A stretch of DNA of 64,000 nucleotides from Vibrio fortis (GTDB lineage Bacteria > Pseudomonadota > Gammaproteobacteria > Enterobacterales > Vibrionaceae), in contig NZ_JFFR01000023.1 of NCBI RefSeq assembly GCF_000695685.1, positions 62,001 through 126,000 of the forward strand. The letters are read 5' to 3'. Positions 9,803 through 20,176 of the stretch are shown in pieces. Position numbers and translations under genes: made by a program. The notes beneath the pieces were generated by a model. It searched no databases and was not told the DNA's origin. It saw nothing but the letters and a program-made list of their open reading frames with translations. Every line of letters begins with the position of its first letter. Position 1 is the first letter of the stretch.

Positions 9803-11290
9803 ATGAACAAAGAAATTTTGGCGGTAGTAGAAGCTGTTTCTAACGAGAAAGCAGTTCCTCGTGAGCGTATTTTTGAAGCGCTTGAAATCGCGCTTGCTAC
9901 AGCAACGAAAAAGAAAAGCGAATTCGAAATCGAAGTTCGCGTAGAGATCGACCGCAAGACTGGTGATTTCGAAACTTTCCGTCGTTGGGAAGCTGTAGAA
10001 GAAGTTGAGAATCCAACAAAAGAGATCTCTCTAGAAGCAGCACAGTTCGAAGACGAAACAATCGAACTTGGTGGTTTCATCGAAGACGAGATTGAGTCTG
10101 TAACATTTGACCGTATTACGACTCAGACTGCTAAGCAAGTTATCGTACAGAAAGTTCGTGAAGCTGAGCGTGCACAAATCGTTGAGCAGTTCATCGACAA
10201 CGAAGGCGAGCTAGTAACAGGCGTAGTTAAGAAAGTTAACCGCGATACTATCATCCTAGACCTAGGTAACAACGCTGAAGCAGTTATCCTACGTGATGAC
10301 CAACTTCCTCGTGAAAACTTCCGTCCAGGCGACCGTGTACGTGGTCTTCTTTACAAAGTTGCACCTGAAGCGCGTGGTTTCCAACTGTTCATCACTCGCT
10401 CTAAGCCAGAAATGCTTGCTGAGCTATTCCGCGTAGAAGTGCCAGAGATCGGTGAAGAGCTGATTGAACTAAAAGGTGCTGCACGTGATGCAGGTTCTCG
10501 TGCTAAAATCGCTGTGAAAACAAACGACAAGCGCATAGACCCAGTAGGTGCGTGTGTTGGTATGCGTGGTGCACGTGTACAAGCGGTATCAAGCGAACTT
10601 GGCGGTGAGCGTATCGATATCGTGCTTTGGGACGATAACCCAGCACAATTTGTTATCAACGCAATGGCTCCAGCAGATGTTGCTTCTATCATCGTAGATG
10701 AAGATGCACACTCAATGGACATCGCTGTTGAAGCAGACAACCTAGCGCAAGCTATCGGCCGTAGCGGTCAAAACGTTCGTCTAGCATCTCAACTGACAGG
10801 TTGGGAACTGAACGTAATGACAGTTGAAGATCTTCAGAAGAAACACCAAGAAGAAGCTGTTGCTTCTATTGAAAACTTCATGAAGCACCTAGACATCGAA
10901 GAAGACTTCGCTCAAATGCTTGTTGAAGAAGGTTTCTCTACACTAGAAGAGGTCGCTTACGTACCAGTAAACGAGCTTCTAGAAATTGATGGTCTAGACG
11001 AAGACATCGTAGAAGAGCTACGTAGCCGTGCTAAAGATGCTCTAACAACGCTAGCACTAGCGAAAGAAGAGACATTTGACGGTGTTGAGCCAGCAGAAGA
11101 CCTTCTAGCACTTGAAGGCCTAGAACGCGAAATGGCGTACAAACTGGCAGCGAAAGGTGTAGCAACACTAGAAGACCTAGCTGACCAAGGCGTTGATGAA
11201 CTAGAAGGCATTGAAGACCTAACTACAGAGCGTGCGGGCGAGCTAATCATGGCTGCACGTAACATCTGTTGGTTCGGCGACGAAGAATAA
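9803..11290 (+). CDS. nusA: Transcription termination/antitermination factor NusA
   Basis: RNA polymerase-bound elongation factor controlling pausing, termination and rRNA antitermination. 495 residues, as in E. coli. Domain order: N-terminal RNAP-binding domain (about 1-125), S1 domain (about 135-200, [18 protein letters not shown]), KH1 and KH2 (about 200-345, with the [11 protein letters not shown] and [16 protein letters not shown] loops), then two acidic repeats (about 360-495) rich in LEEV and DGLDED-like helices. Very acidic C-terminus. Spaced 22 bases from infB. Confidence 0.97.
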   Translation: MNKEILAVVEAVSNEKAVPRERIFEALEIALATATKKKSEFEIEVRVEIDRKTGDFETFRRWEAVEEVENPTKEISLEAAQFEDETIELGGFIEDEIESVTFDRITTQTAKQVIVQKVREAERAQIVEQFIDNEGELVTGVVKKVNRDTIILDLGNNAEAVILRDDQLPRENFRPGDRVRGLLYKVAPEARGFQLFITRSKPEMLAELFRVEVPEIGEELIELKGAARDAGSRAKIAVKTNDKRIDPVGACVGMRGARVQAVSSELGGERIDIVLWDDNPAQFVINAMAPADVASIIVDEDAHSMDIAVEADNLAQAIGRSGQNVRLASQLTGWELNVMTVEDLQKKHQEEAVASIENFMKHLDIEEDFAQMLVEEGFSTLEEVAYVPVNELLEIDGLDEDIVEELRSRAKDALTTLALAKEETFDGVEPAEDLLALEGLEREMAYKLAAKGVATLEDLADQGVDELEGIEDLTTERAGELIMAARNICWFGDEE

Positions 11291-11312
11291 TTCAGCAAGG
11301 AGAGAAAGCGGT

Positions 11313-14000
11313 ATGACACAATTAACAGTTAAAGCACTGAGTGAAGAGATTGGTACGCCAGTTGACCGCTTAATTGAACAACTTGCTGATGCAGGCATGA
11401 AGAAAACAGGGTCGGATCAAGTTACTGATTCAGAGAAGCAAGCATTACTAACGCATCTTAAGAAAGAGCATGGTGATACATCTGGTGAAGCAGAACCGAC
11501 TCGTTTAACTCTTCAACGCAAGACCCGCAGCACGCTAAGTGTTGCCGCTGGAGGCGGTAAGAGTAAGGATGTTCAAGTAGAAGTACGCAAGAAGCGTACT
11601 TACGTGAAGCGCAGCGCTATTGAAGATGAAGCGAAACGTGAAGCTGAGGAAGCAGCGAAGCGTGAAGCTGAAGAGAAAGCACGTCGTGAAGCTGAAGAGC
11701 AAGCGAAACGTGAAGCTGCAGAGAAAGCACAGCGCGAAGCTGAAGAGAAGGCAAAACGTGAAGCGGACGCAAAACGTGAAGCTGAAGAAAAAGCAAAACG
11801 CGCACAAGCTGATAAGGCTAAAAAAGACATGAATGCAAAAAATGCAGACGCTAACGCACAAGCGAAAAAAGAAGCGGATGAACTAAAAGCTCGTCAAGAG
11901 CAAGAAGCACAGCGTAAAGCTGAAGCTGAAGCGGCTAAGCTAGTTGAAGAAGCACGTAAACTAGCTGAAGAGAACGAAGCGCGCTGGTCTGAAGAAGAGC
12001 AGAAGAAGAAAGAGCAAGAGAAGTCTGCGGACTACCATGTGACAACTTCTACGTACGCTCGTGAAGCGGAAGATGCAGCTGACCAGAAAGAAGAGAAGGC
12101 GCCTCGTCGTCGTAAGAAGAAGCCAGCTGATAAGCAAGCTACTAACAACCGTGGTGGTCGTAACCAACGTGGTCGTGGCAGTAAAGGTAAACTGGCTAAA
12201 CCAACTTCAATGCAACAGGGCTTCGATAAGACAGCATCTGTAGCGAAAGCTGACGTTGTTATCGGTGAAACTATCGTTGTTTCTGAACTAGCTAGCAAAA
12301 TGGCTGTTAAAGCAACTGAAGTTATCAAAGTAATGATGAAGATGGGCGCTATGGCGACTATCAACCAAGTGATCGACCAAGAGACAGCACAACTTGTTGC
12401 TGAAGAGATGGGTCACAAGGTAATCCTACGTAAAGAGAACGAGCTAGAAGAAGCTGTACTAAACGATCGTGACAACAACGCTGAAGCTGTTCCACGTGCT
12501 CCTGTTGTAACTATCATGGGTCACGTTGACCACGGTAAAACGTCTACACTTGACTACATCCGTAAAGCTCACGTTGCTTCAGGCGAAGCGGGCGGTATCA
12601 CGCAGCACATCGGTGCATACCACGTTGAAACTGAAAACGGCATGATCACTTTCCTTGATACTCCTGGACACGCGGCATTTACAGCAATGCGTGCTCGTGG
12701 TGCTCAAGCGACAGATATCGTTGTTCTAGTAGTAGCAGCAGACGATGGCGTAATGCCACAAACGATCGAAGCGATCCAGCACGCGAAAGCAGCTGAAGTA
12801 CCGCTAATCGTTGCTGTAAACAAGATCGATAAAGAAGACGCTAACCCAGACAACGTTAAGAACGAGCTGGCACAGTACGACGTTATCCCTGAAGAGTGGG
12901 GCGGTGAGAACATGTTCGTTCACATCTCTGCGAAACAAGGTACTAACATCGAAGGTCTTCTAGAGACTATCCTTCTACAATCTGAAGTTCTAGAACTAAC
13001 AGCAGTAGAAGAAGGCATGGCATCTGGTGTGGTTGTAGAATCTCGCCTAGATAAAGGCCGTGGTCCAGTTGCTACTGTACTTGTACAGTCTGGTACTCTA
13101 AACAAGGGCGACATCGTTCTTTGTGGTCAAGAGTACGGCCGTGTTCGTGCAATGCGCGATGAGAACGGTCAAGAAGTGACATCTGCAGGTCCATCTATCC
13201 CAGTAGAGATCCTAGGTCTTTCTGGTGTACCAGCATCTGGTGATGAAGCAACAGTTGTACGTGATGAGCGTAAAGCACGTGAAGTAGCGAACTACCGTCA
13301 AGGTAAATTCCGTGATGTGAAACTAGCACGTCAACAGAAAGCGAAACTAGAGAACATGTTCTCTAACATGGCTGCTGGTGAAGTTGCTGAGCTTAACGTT
13401 GTTCTTAAGGCGGACGTACAAGGTTCTGTAGAGGCTATCGCAGACTCTCTACTGAAACTGTCTACTGACGAAGTTAAAGTGAACATCGTAGGTTCTGGTG
13501 TTGGTGGTATTACAGAAACTGATGCAGTACTTGCAGCAGCATCTAACGCTATCATCCTAGGCTTCAACGTTCGTGCAGACGCGACAGCTCGTCGTACTGT
13601 TGAGAACGAAAACCTAGACCTACGTTACTACTCAATCATCTACCAACTGATCGACGAAGTGAAACAGGCGATGGGCGGTATGCTTGCTCCTGAGTTCAAA
13701 CAAGAGATCATCGGTCTTGCTCAAGTACGTGACGTGTTTAAGTCGCCTAAGCTTGGTGCAATTGCAGGTTGTATGGTTACTGAAGGTACGATCAAGCGTA
13801 ACAACCCAATCCGCGTACTACGCGATAACGTTGTTATCTACGAAGGTGAACTAGAGTCACTACGTCGCTTTAAAGATGACGTACAAGAAGTTAAGAATGG
13901 CTACGAGTGTGGTATCGGCGTTAAGAACTACAATGATGTTCGCGTTGGTGACCAAATCGAAGTATTCGAAATCGTTGAAGTTAAGCGTACTCTAGACTAA
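11313..14000 (+). CDS. infB: Translation initiation factor IF-2
   Basis: GTPase that places fMet-tRNA on the 30S subunit and promotes subunit joining. 895 residues. N-terminal IF2-N domain (about 1-50), then a highly charged Lys/Glu/Ala repeat region (about 108-235), a second IF2-N domain (about 315-370), and the G domain with G1 GHVDHGKT (residues 403-410), DTPGH and NKID, then domains II, III and C. CAAGGAGAG lies before the ATG. Internal starts making shorter IF2 forms are known in E. coli; I did not assign one here. Confidence 0.97.
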   Translation: MTQLTVKALSEEIGTPVDRLIEQLADAGMKKTGSDQVTDSEKQALLTHLKKEHGDTSGEAEPTRLTLQRKTRSTLSVAAGGGKSKDVQVEVRKKRTYVKRSAIEDEAKREAEEAAKREAEEKARREAEEQAKREAAEKAQREAEEKAKREADAKREAEEKAKRAQADKAKKDMNAKNADANAQAKKEADELKARQEQEAQRKAEAEAAKLVEEARKLAEENEARWSEEEQKKKEQEKSADYHVTTSTYAREAEDAADQKEEKAPRRRKKKPADKQATNNRGGRNQRGRGSKGKLAKPTSMQQGFDKTASVAKADVVIGETIVVSELASKMAVKATEVIKVMMKMGAMATINQVIDQETAQLVAEEMGHKVILRKENELEEAVLNDRDNNAEAVPRAPVVTIMGHVDHGKTSTLDYIRKAHVASGEAGGITQHIGAYHVETENGMITFLDTPGHAAFTAMRARGAQATDIVVLVVAADDGVMPQTIEAIQHAKAAEVPLIVAVNKIDKEDANPDNVKNELAQYDVIPEEWGGENMFVHISAKQGTNIEGLLETILLQSEVLELTAVEEGMASGVVVESRLDKGRGPVATVLVQSGTLNKGDIVLCGQEYGRVRAMRDENGQEVTSAGPSIPVEILGLSGVPASGDEATVVRDERKAREVANYRQGKFRDVKLARQQKAKLENMFSNMAAGEVAELNVVLKADVQGSVEAIADSLLKLSTDEVKVNIVGSGVGGITETDAVLAAASNAIILGFNVRADATARRTVENENLDLRYYSIIYQLIDEVKQAMGGMLAPEFKQEIIGLAQVRDVFKSPKLGAIAGCMVTEGTIKRNNPIRVLRDNVVIYEGELESLRRFKDDVQEVKNGYECGIGVKNYNDVRVGDQIEVFEIVEVKRTLD
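11634..11795 (+). repeat. In-frame KREAEEKA repeat tract in infB
   Basis: Seven units of about 24 bases encoding variants of KREAEEKA (six of 8 residues, one of 6). Such a tract can expand and shrink by slippage or recombination. It also creates long meaningless open frames on the other strand. Confidence 0.85.
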
Positions 14001-14081
14001 TCAGTCCGCTGACTCGACATATTGACTAAGGTTACTAACATTACTGGTATAGGTAAGTGGTAATCGGTTGTTGAATACACC

Positions 14082-14112
14082 ATGGGGGGCTGGTTATTAC
14101 CAAGCCCCCCAT
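14082..14112 (+). terminator. Strong hairpin between infB and rbfA
   Basis: ATGGGGGGCT/AGCCCCCCAT stem, with inner GGT/ACC pairing around TATT. The following CTTTCT is only a weak U-run, so it may be a partial terminator or an mRNA processing/stability element. Confidence 0.6.
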
Positions 14113-14133
14113 CTTTCTAAGTGAGAAAAGAAA

Positions 14134-14544
14134 ATGTCAAAAGAATTTAGCCGCACGCAGCGCGTGTCTCAGCAACTACAAAAAGAGCTAGCAATCATGC
14201 TGCAACGTGAAGTTCGTGACTCACGTATCGGTATGGTAACTATCTCTGATGTAGAGGTTTCTCGTGACCTTGCTTACGCAAAAGTATTCGTTACTTTCCT
14301 ATGTGTGGGCGAGCAAACACCAGAGTCGAGCCTAGCTGCACTGAAAGAGCACGAGCCTCAACTACGTATGATGCTAGGTAAGCGTATCCGTCTACGCCTA
14401 ACGCCAGAAATTCGTTTCACTTACGACAACACTTTGGTTGAAGGTATGCGTATGTCTAACCTAGTGTCTGAAGTGGTAAGCGAAGACAAGCGTAAGCAGC
14501 AAGCTGCTGGCCGTGATGAGTCTACTTCGGAAGGTGAAGAGTAA
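14134..14544 (+). CDS. rbfA: 30S ribosome-binding factor RbfA
   Basis: Cold-related assembly factor that binds the 5' part of 16S rRNA in pre-30S particles. 136 residues: KH-like fold with the conserved N-terminal [16 protein letters not shown] and the strand [13 protein letters not shown]. The acidic, poorly conserved tail ends SEGEE. Its stop overlaps the truB start by one base (TAATG), so the two are translationally coupled. Confidence 0.96.
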   Translation: MSKEFSRTQRVSQQLQKELAIMLQREVRDSRIGMVTISDVEVSRDLAYAKVFVTFLCVGEQTPESSLAALKEHEPQLRMMLGKRIRLRLTPEIRFTYDNTLVEGMRMSNLVSEVVSEDKRKQQAAGRDESTSEGEE

Positions 14545-15497
14545 TGGCTCGCCGTCGTAAAGGTCGCCCGATTAACGGGGTTATTTTATTAGATAAGCCG
14601 ACTGGCATCTCATCGAATGACGCACTGCAGAAAGTAAAGCGTATTTACTTTGCAGAGAAAGCAGGGCACACCGGTGCTTTGGATCCTCTTGCGACAGGCA
14701 TGCTGCCAATCTGTTTAGGTGAGGCAACCAAGTTTTCTCAGTTTCTATTAGATTCTGATAAGCGCTACGTTGTGATCGCTAAGCTAGGTGAGCGTACCAA
14801 CACTTCTGACTCTGATGGTGAAGTTGTTGAAACTCGTGAAGTGAATGTCACTTGCGAACAGCTTGAGCGTTGCATTGAGAGCTTCAAGGGTGAAACTGAC
14901 CAAGTACCATCCATGTTCTCTGCGTTAAAATACCAAGGTAAGCCTTTGTATGAATACGCGCGTGCAGGCATCGAAGTACCGCGTGAATCTCGTAAGATCA
15001 CGGTTTACTCTATCGATCTACTTCGCTTTGAAGGTGATGAAGTGGAGATGGAAGTGCACTGTTCAAAAGGCACTTACATCCGTACCATCACTGACGATCT
15101 GGGCGAAATGCTAGGCTGTGGTGCGCACGTAACCATGCTGCGTCGTACCGGTGTTGCAAAGTACCCATACGAGCGCATGGTTACGCTAGAGCAACTGAAC
15201 GAAATCCTAGAGCAAGCTCAACAGCAAGACATTGCACCAAAAGAGCTGCTTGATCCACTGTTGATGCCAATGGACACCGCAGTAGAAGATCTACCAGAAG
15301 TGAACCTGAATGCGGAGCTGACTGATCTAGTTCAGCACGGTATGCCAGTACAAGTTGCCGGTGCACCAGCAGAAGGCACAGTGCGTATGACAAGTGGTGA
15401 AGAGAAGCTGTTTGTTGGTGTAGCTCAGATCGATAATGATGGTCGCGTAGCACCAAAACGCTTGGTGGTTTTCCGTGAAGAAGAGCCGCAAGCGTAA
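14544..15497 (+). CDS. truB: tRNA pseudouridine(55) synthase
   Basis: Makes the T-loop pseudouridine 55 in tRNAs. 317 residues (314 in E. coli). The catalytic loop is [15 protein letters not shown], with the Asp as nucleophile. KPTGISSND near the N-terminus, and the [10 protein letters not shown] motif before the C-terminal PUA domain. The start shares a base with the rbfA stop. Confidence 0.96.
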   Translation: MARRRKGRPINGVILLDKPTGISSNDALQKVKRIYFAEKAGHTGALDPLATGMLPICLGEATKFSQFLLDSDKRYVVIAKLGERTNTSDSDGEVVETREVNVTCEQLERCIESFKGETDQVPSMFSALKYQGKPLYEYARAGIEVPRESRKITVYSIDLLRFEGDEVEMEVHCSKGTYIRTITDDLGEMLGCGAHVTMLRRTGVAKYPYERMVTLEQLNEILEQAQQQDIAPKELLDPLLMPMDTAVEDLPEVNLNAELTDLVQHGMPVQVAGAPAEGTVRMTSGEEKLFVGVAQIDNDGRVAPKRLVVFREEEPQA

Positions 15498-15532
15498 TCA
15501 AGATTAAACGCAATCTTTGCTTATAAGTCGTG

Positions 15533-15568
15533 AAAAGCAGAAGTCCAATTTAGGTCTTCTGCTTTTTT
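15533..15568 (+). terminator. Terminator after truB
   Basis: AAAAGCAGAAG/CTTCTGCTTTT stem with a 12-base loop and T-run. Separates truB from rpsO, which has its own promoter. Confidence 0.88.
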
Positions 15569-15601
15569 GTTTTCGTTCAGTGAGATCGCGATAGATTGTT
15601 A

Positions 15602-15630
15602 TTGCACCACTAGGCAAACTTCCCTATAAT
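15602..15630 (+). promoter_or_regulatory. rpsO promoter
   Basis: TTGCAC at 15602-15607, exactly 17 bases, TATAAT at 15625-15630. Near-consensus sigma-70 promoter giving an untranslated leader of about 67 bases, the part in which E. coli S15 represses its own translation. Confidence 0.82.
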
Positions 15631-15703
15631 CCACGGCTCGCGTAGCGGCTGAATCAGAGATTGGCTGCTACAAATATCAAACTACTCTTATCAGGAGAGA
15701 ATT

Positions 15704-15973
15704 ATGTCTCTGAATGCAGAAACTAAAGCAGCAATCGTTGCAGAATACGCGCGCTCTGAAGGCGACACAGGTTCACCAGAAGTACAAGTAGCTCTACTTA
15801 CTGCTTCTATCAACCACCTACAAGGTCACTTCAAAGCTCACAAAGGCGATCACCACAGCCGTCGTGGTCTTCTACGTATGGTTTCTAGCCGTCGTAAGCT
15901 TCTAGACTACCTAAAAGGTAAAGATCTTGGTCGTTACCAAGAGCTTATCAAGCGTCTAGGTCTACGTCGCTAA
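15704..15973 (+). CDS. rpsO: 30S ribosomal protein S15
   Basis: Primary 16S rRNA-binding protein of the central domain. 89 residues as in E. coli, with [12 protein letters not shown], the [16 protein letters not shown] rRNA contact region ([15 protein letters not shown]) and the basic C-terminal helix ending RLGLRR. Strong codon bias. AGGAGAG precedes the ATG. A terminator follows; rpsO-pnp order as in E. coli. Confidence 0.98.
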   Translation: MSLNAETKAAIVAEYARSEGDTGSPEVQVALLTASINHLQGHFKAHKGDHHSRRGLLRMVSSRRKLLDYLKGKDLGRYQELIKRLGLRR

Positions 15974-15995
15974 TCAAATCTCGAATTTGATGAAA

Positions 15996-16024
15996 GAGCC
16001 TCAGCAATTGCTGAGGCTTTTTTT
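15996..16024 (+). terminator. Terminator after rpsO
   Basis: GAGCCTCAGCAATTGCTGAGGCTT palindrome followed by a T-run. In E. coli the similar structure partly lets transcription into pnp. Confidence 0.9.
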
Positions 16025-16100
16025 ATGTCTGAAATATCGCCACAACGCAGAGAAAAGTACCCGTTATGTGTGCTGTAAACTCGTTTTTTGGCTCTGAAAA

Positions 16101-16129
16101 TGTCTCTTGTCAGAAAAATAGTTTATACT
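16101..16129 (+). promoter_or_regulatory. Probable pnp promoter
   Basis: TATACT at 16124-16129 with a weak TGTCTC at -35 (17-base spacer). It lies between the rpsO terminator and the pnp leader hairpin. Confidence 0.5.
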
Positions 16130-16207
16130 CTTGCACGCCAGTAATTCTATGAAACTCTGGCACTTCACTTTACTCAACAATGACAGTCACAGATGTCGGC
16201 CAATAGG

Positions 16208-16273
16208 TCGCGACTATTAAAAACAGATGAGCGGAGAACGTCGTTCTTTTTCGTCTTTTTTTACTAGTCGCGA
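16208..16273 (+). promoter_or_regulatory. pnp leader hairpin (RNase III-type autoregulatory structure)
   Basis: TCGCGACT (16208-16215) pairs with AGTCGCGA (16266-16273). Inside, A-rich and T-rich arms (AAAAACAGA / CGTCTTTTT) and GAGAACG/CGTTCTTT continue the stem. E. coli PNPase controls its own mRNA after RNase III cuts such a leader stem; the same is likely here. The spacer 15974-16336 holds nothing else I can support beyond the terminator and promoter. Confidence 0.7.
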
Positions 16274-16336
16274 TTAGTCATTGCGGAGTACCCATTCACT
16301 TATTCTAAAGAGCAATCTTTAGATGAAGGAAATACA

Positions 16337-18457
16337 ATGTTTGAAAAACCAGTTGTAAAAACGTTTCAGTACGGTAACCACACCGTAACTCTAGAAACAG
16401 GTGTTATTGCACGTCAAGCTACTGCTGCAGTAATGGTAACAATGGACGATACGTCTGTATTCGTATCTGTTGTTGGTAAAAAAGAAGCGGTTGAAGGTCA
16501 AGACTTCTTCCCACTAACAGTTAACTACCAAGAGCGTACATACGCTGCAGGTAAGATCCCTGGTGGCTTCTTCAAGCGTGAAGGTCGTCCTTCTGAAGGC
16601 GAAACACTAACGGCTCGTCTGATCGACCGTCCAATTCGTCCTCTTTTCCCAGACGCATTCAAAAACGAAGTACAAGTTATCGCTACAGTAATGTCTGTAA
16701 ACCCAGACGTTCAGCCTGACATGGTAACAATGATCGGTACTTCAGCAGCACTTGCTATCTCTGGTATCCCGTTCAACGGCCCAATCGGTGCAGCACGTGT
16801 TGGTCACATCGACGGTCAACTAGTACTAAACCCAAGCAACACTGAGCTAGAAACGTCTAAGTTAGACCTAGTAGTTGCGGGTACTGAAGGCGCTGTTCTT
16901 ATGGTTGAGTCTGAAGCAGACAACCTAACAGAAGAAGAGATGCTATCTGCAGTTGTATTTGGTCACGATCAACAGCAAGTTGTTATTAACGCGATCAACG
17001 AGTTCGCAGCTGAAGTTGCTACTCCAGCATGGGACTGGGTTGCTCCAGAAGAGAACACTGCTCTAAACACTCGTATTGCTGAACTAGCAGAAGCTAAGCT
17101 AGTTGAAGCGTACCAAATCACAGAGAAAATGACTCGTTATGACCGCATCCACGAGATCGCAGCTGAAGTTAACGAAGTACTAGTCTCTGAAAACGAAGAA
17201 GTGAACCTAAAAGAAGCTCACTCTATTTTCCACGATCTAGAGAAAACAGTTGTACGTCGCAGCATCATCGCTGGTAACCCACGTATCGATGGCCGTGAAA
17301 AAGACATGGTTCGTGCACTAGATGTACGTACTGGTGTTCTTCCTCGTACACACGGTTCTTCACTATTCACTCGTGGTGAAACTCAAGCTATCGTTACTGC
17401 TACTCTTGGCACACAACGTGACGCTCAAATCATTGACGAGCTAACTGGTGAGCGTAAAGATCACTTCCTACTACACTACAACTTCCCTCCATACTGTGTT
17501 GGCGAAACTGGTTTTGTAGGTTCTCCTAAGCGTCGTGAAATCGGCCACGGTAAACTAGCTAAGCGTGGTATTGCTGCAGTAATGCCATCTGTAGACGAGT
17601 TCCCATACACAGTACGTGTAGTATCAGAAATCACAGAATCTAACGGTTCTTCTTCAATGGCTTCTGTATGTGGTACGTCTCTAGCTCTTATGGATGCAGG
17701 TGTTCCAATCAAGTCTTCTGTTGCGGGTATCGCAATGGGTCTTGTTAAAGAAGGCGACGACTTCGTTGTTCTTTCTGATATCCTTGGTGACGAAGACCAC
17801 TTAGGTGACATGGACTTTAAAGTAGCGGGTACTAACACTGGTATCACTGCACTTCAAATGGACATCAAGATCGAAGGTATCACTAAAGAGATCATGCAAA
17901 TTGCTCTTAACCAAGCGCAAGGTGCACGTAAGCACATCCTATCTGTAATGGATGAAGCTATCTCTGGTGCTCGTGAAGATATCTCTGAGTTCGCTCCGCG
18001 TATTCACACAATGAAGATCAGCGCTGAGAAGATCAAAGACGTTATCGGTAAAGGTGGTGCAGTTATCCGTGCTCTAACTGAAGAGACAGGTACAACTATC
18101 GAAATCGATGACGACGGTACAATCAAGATTGCTGCAACTGAAGGTACAGCTGCGAAAGAAGCAATCCGTCGTATCGAAGAGATCACAGCAGAAGTTGAAG
18201 TTGGCCGTATCTACCAAGGTAAGGTTGCGCGTCTTGCAGACTTCGGTGCATTCGTTACTATCCTTCCAGGTAAAGATGGTCTAGTACACATCTCTCAAAT
18301 CGCTGACAAGCGCGTTGAGAAAGTGTCTGACTACCTAACTGAAGGTCAAGAAGTTCCTGTTAAGGTTCTTGAAATCGACCGTCAAGGCCGTGTACGTCTA
18401 AGCATGAAAGAAGCAGTTGAAACGCCAGCTGAAGGCGAAGCACCTGCTGCTGAGTAA
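16337..18457 (+). CDS. pnp: Polyribonucleotide nucleotidyltransferase (PNPase)
   Basis: Phosphorolytic 3'-5' exoribonuclease and degradosome part. 706 residues. Two RNase PH domains (about 1-210 and 310-545) flank an alpha-helical linker. The second carries the active-site region [12 protein letters not shown] with [11 protein letters not shown] domain (about 550-615, [16 protein letters not shown]) then S1 domain (about 620-690, [18 protein letters not shown]). AAGGA sits 7 bases before ATG. Very strong codon bias. Confidence 0.97.
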   Translation: MFEKPVVKTFQYGNHTVTLETGVIARQATAAVMVTMDDTSVFVSVVGKKEAVEGQDFFPLTVNYQERTYAAGKIPGGFFKREGRPSEGETLTARLIDRPIRPLFPDAFKNEVQVIATVMSVNPDVQPDMVTMIGTSAALAISGIPFNGPIGAARVGHIDGQLVLNPSNTELETSKLDLVVAGTEGAVLMVESEADNLTEEEMLSAVVFGHDQQQVVINAINEFAAEVATPAWDWVAPEENTALNTRIAELAEAKLVEAYQITEKMTRYDRIHEIAAEVNEVLVSENEEVNLKEAHSIFHDLEKTVVRRSIIAGNPRIDGREKDMVRALDVRTGVLPRTHGSSLFTRGETQAIVTATLGTQRDAQIIDELTGERKDHFLLHYNFPPYCVGETGFVGSPKRREIGHGKLAKRGIAAVMPSVDEFPYTVRVVSEITESNGSSSMASVCGTSLALMDAGVPIKSSVAGIAMGLVKEGDDFVVLSDILGDEDHLGDMDFKVAGTNTGITALQMDIKIEGITKEIMQIALNQAQGARKHILSVMDEAISGAREDISEFAPRIHTMKISAEKIKDVIGKGGAVIRALTEETGTTIEIDDDGTIKIAATEGTAAKEAIRRIEEITAEVEVGRIYQGKVARLADFGAFVTILPGKDGLVHISQIADKRVEKVSDYLTEGQEVPVKVLEIDRQGRVRLSMKEAVETPAEGEAPAAE

Positions 18458-18525
18458 TTCTCAGTAAAATGATGGAACTATCGCTTTTTAGTGATTTCTA
18501 ACCCATCATTAACAAAGCATGTTAT

Positions 18526-18551
18526 AAAGGGAGCATATCGCTCCCTTTTTT
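18526..18551 (+). terminator. Terminator after pnp
   Basis: AAAGGGAGC-ATATC-GCTCCCTTT stem followed by T-run, 29 bases before the nlpI start. Confidence 0.9.
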
Positions 18552-18579
18552 ATTGCGGTCATAACAGGAGTAAGTATTT

Positions 18580-19500
18580 GTGAAATGGTTTCAAACCGCG
18601 AGTCTGTCTCTGCTGCTTGTTTTAACAGGTTGTGCATCGACAATGGACAGCTCAGCTCAGCGCTGGGTCTATCCACCTATGGCTGTGCCTCTGCAGCCGA
18701 GTGTGCAGCAAGAAGTTCAGATAGCTCGTTTATCTCAATTGTTACAAAGACCTGACCTTGGTGATGACGTTCGAGCTAAGATGCTATTTGAACGCGGCAA
18801 CTATTACGACAGCGTCGGCTTGCGTGATCTCGCTCGACTCGATTTTAATCAGTCTTTATCTTTGAATCCGGCACAACCTGACATCTTTAATCTATTGGGT
18901 GTTTACTTTACCCAAGTGGGTGAGTTTGATGCTGCTTATGAATCTTTCGACTCAACATTAGAGCTTGATCCAAGCAACTCATACGCAGAACGTAACCGCG
19001 CTATTGCCCTTTACTATGGCGAGCGCTACGAGCTGTCAAATGAAGAGATGCTTAAGCACTATAATGATGATCCAAGTGACCCATTCCGTGCGCTATGGCT
19101 TTACATCATTCAGAGTGAGCTGACGCCAGAACAAGCACTAAAAGATTTGCAGTCACGCTACCAAGATCGTGATGAGCAATGGGGCTGGGTACTGGTTGCG
19201 ATTATGCTCGATGAAATTTCAGAAGAGCAGGCATTCAAAGCGATCTTGAGTGGTACTCGTGACAACACATTGTTGGCGCAGCGTTTAACCGAGACCTACT
19301 TCTACTTAGGTAAGCGTTATCATTTGCGCGGTGACTACGCGAATGCGATCTCTCTTTACAAGCTAGCGGTGTCATTCAATGTTTATGAGTACGTAGAGCA
19401 TCGTTACTCTTTCCTTGAGCTCGGTCGTATCTTTATGGACCTTAAGGAAGAGCGCCTTGCGCAGGCTAAGCTAGAACAAGCAAAAGCTGAAGAGAACTAA
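18580..19500 (+). CDS. nlpI: Lipoprotein NlpI (TPR scaffold)
   Basis: Outer-membrane lipoprotein that organises peptidoglycan hydrolases and helps Prc degrade them. Start GTG at 18580 (AGGAG 9 bases upstream); no ATG gives a better signal peptide. Lipobox LTGC with Cys18. About residues 60-165 contain TPR helices (ERGNYYDSVGLRDLARLDFNQSLSLNP, here cut: two helices with the usual L/Y/A/A/P spacing). 306 residues versus 294 in E. coli. Position after pnp is conserved. Confidence 0.93.
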   Translation: MKWFQTASLSLLLVLTGCASTMDSSAQRWVYPPMAVPLQPSVQQEVQIARLSQLLQRPDLGDDVRAKMLFERGNYYDSVGLRDLARLDFNQSLSLNPAQPDIFNLLGVYFTQVGEFDAAYESFDSTLELDPSNSYAERNRAIALYYGERYELSNEEMLKHYNDDPSDPFRALWLYIIQSELTPEQALKDLQSRYQDRDEQWGWVLVAIMLDEISEEQAFKAILSGTRDNTLLAQRLTETYFYLGKRYHLRGDYANAISLYKLAVSFNVYEYVEHRYSFLELGRIFMDLKEERLAQAKLEQAKAEEN

Positions 19501-19527
19501 ATTAGTCCTTTCAAAATAAATCTCAAT

Positions 19528-19554
19528 AAAGCCGCTCTGATGAGCGGCTTTTTT
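19528..19554 (+). terminator. Terminator after nlpI
   Basis: AAAGCCGCTC-TGAT-GAGCGGCTTT stem and T-run. Confidence 0.92.
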
Positions 19555-19604
19555 ATGTGGCACACTTTTTCTGATTGCAATTTAATCAACTTGGATTAAA
19601 ATAG

Positions 19605-19617
19605 TTAGCATTGCTAA
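19605..19617. promoter_or_regulatory. Palindrome before the MarR gene, probable autoregulatory operator
   Basis: TTAGCATTGCTAA, a perfect 5-3-5 palindrome directly before the regulator start. Its half-site GTTAGC recurs in the palindrome ahead of the MATE gene (20063-20083). Confidence 0.55.
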
Positions 19618-19621
19618 TTAA

Positions 19622-20050
19622 ATGTGGGTTGTTCGAAGAACTGTGTTGAATGAGAACCTAGAAAAGATCGAGCGATTTGCATCGAAAATATGGCGAACGC
19701 AATCGAAAGAGGATCCAATTGGTCAGCTTAGCTTTAATGAGTATGACTACCTCAAGGTCATTGAGGCGGCTAAAGAGCCCATTCGATTAACGGACCTTGC
19801 AGAAGAGATGCAAGTGACTAAACCCTCTGCGACCACTATGGTGCAGCGCTTAGAACGAAAAGGATTGGTCGAGCGACGCCCGAGCCCTGAAGATGCACGT
19901 TCGAAGCTAGTTGTACTCACAGCAAAAGCTGAAACGGGCCTAGAGGAAGAGAGTAAGATCTATCAGGTTATGGCAAACACATTAGAGAGCCAGTTAAGCG
20001 AGCAAGAAATAGAGCAGCTGAACTTATTGTTGAATAAGGCCCTCAAGTAA
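19622..20050 (+). CDS. MarR-family transcriptional regulator
   Basis: Winged-helix repressor, probably of the MATE pump next door. 142 residues: N-terminal dimer helix, recognition helix region LTDLAEEMQVTKPSATTMVQRL (given in parts: LTDLAEEMQVT and KPSATTMVQRL), wing RRPSPEDARSKLVVLT with the family DxRS motif, C-terminal dimer helices. Start uncertain: ATG 19622 has no clear Shine-Dalgarno and touches the palindrome; GTG 19643 or TTG 19646 would also work. The pairing with a MATE gene recalls mepR-mepA of Staphylococcus, by arrangement only. Confidence 0.85.
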   Translation: MWVVRRTVLNENLEKIERFASKIWRTQSKEDPIGQLSFNEYDYLKVIEAAKEPIRLTDLAEEMQVTKPSATTMVQRLERKGLVERRPSPEDARSKLVVLTAKAETGLEEESKIYQVMANTLESQLSEQEIEQLNLLLNKALK

Positions 20051-20062
20051 AAATTTGATTAT

Positions 20063-20083
20063 TTAGTTAGCCTGGTTAACTAA
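20063..20083. promoter_or_regulatory. Inverted repeat before the MATE gene, probable MarR operator
   Basis: TTAGTTA (20063-20069), 7-base spacer, TAACTAA (20077-20083): perfect arms, 21 bp in total, in the 126-base gap between the regulator and the pump. Confidence 0.6.
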
Positions 20084-20176
20084 GTGGTCGGCAGGATGAG
20101 CGCAGGTTTCAAGGACAACAGAAACGTCATCACTCACTGGTTATAGTGAGATAACAGTAGAAAGTAAGAGTAGAAG

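Noticed and set aside
11535..11861. Long minus-strand frames of Phe/Ser/Leu-rich protein opposite infB
   Set aside because: Products of the Lys/Glu/Ala repeat read backwards; low complexity, no start signals.
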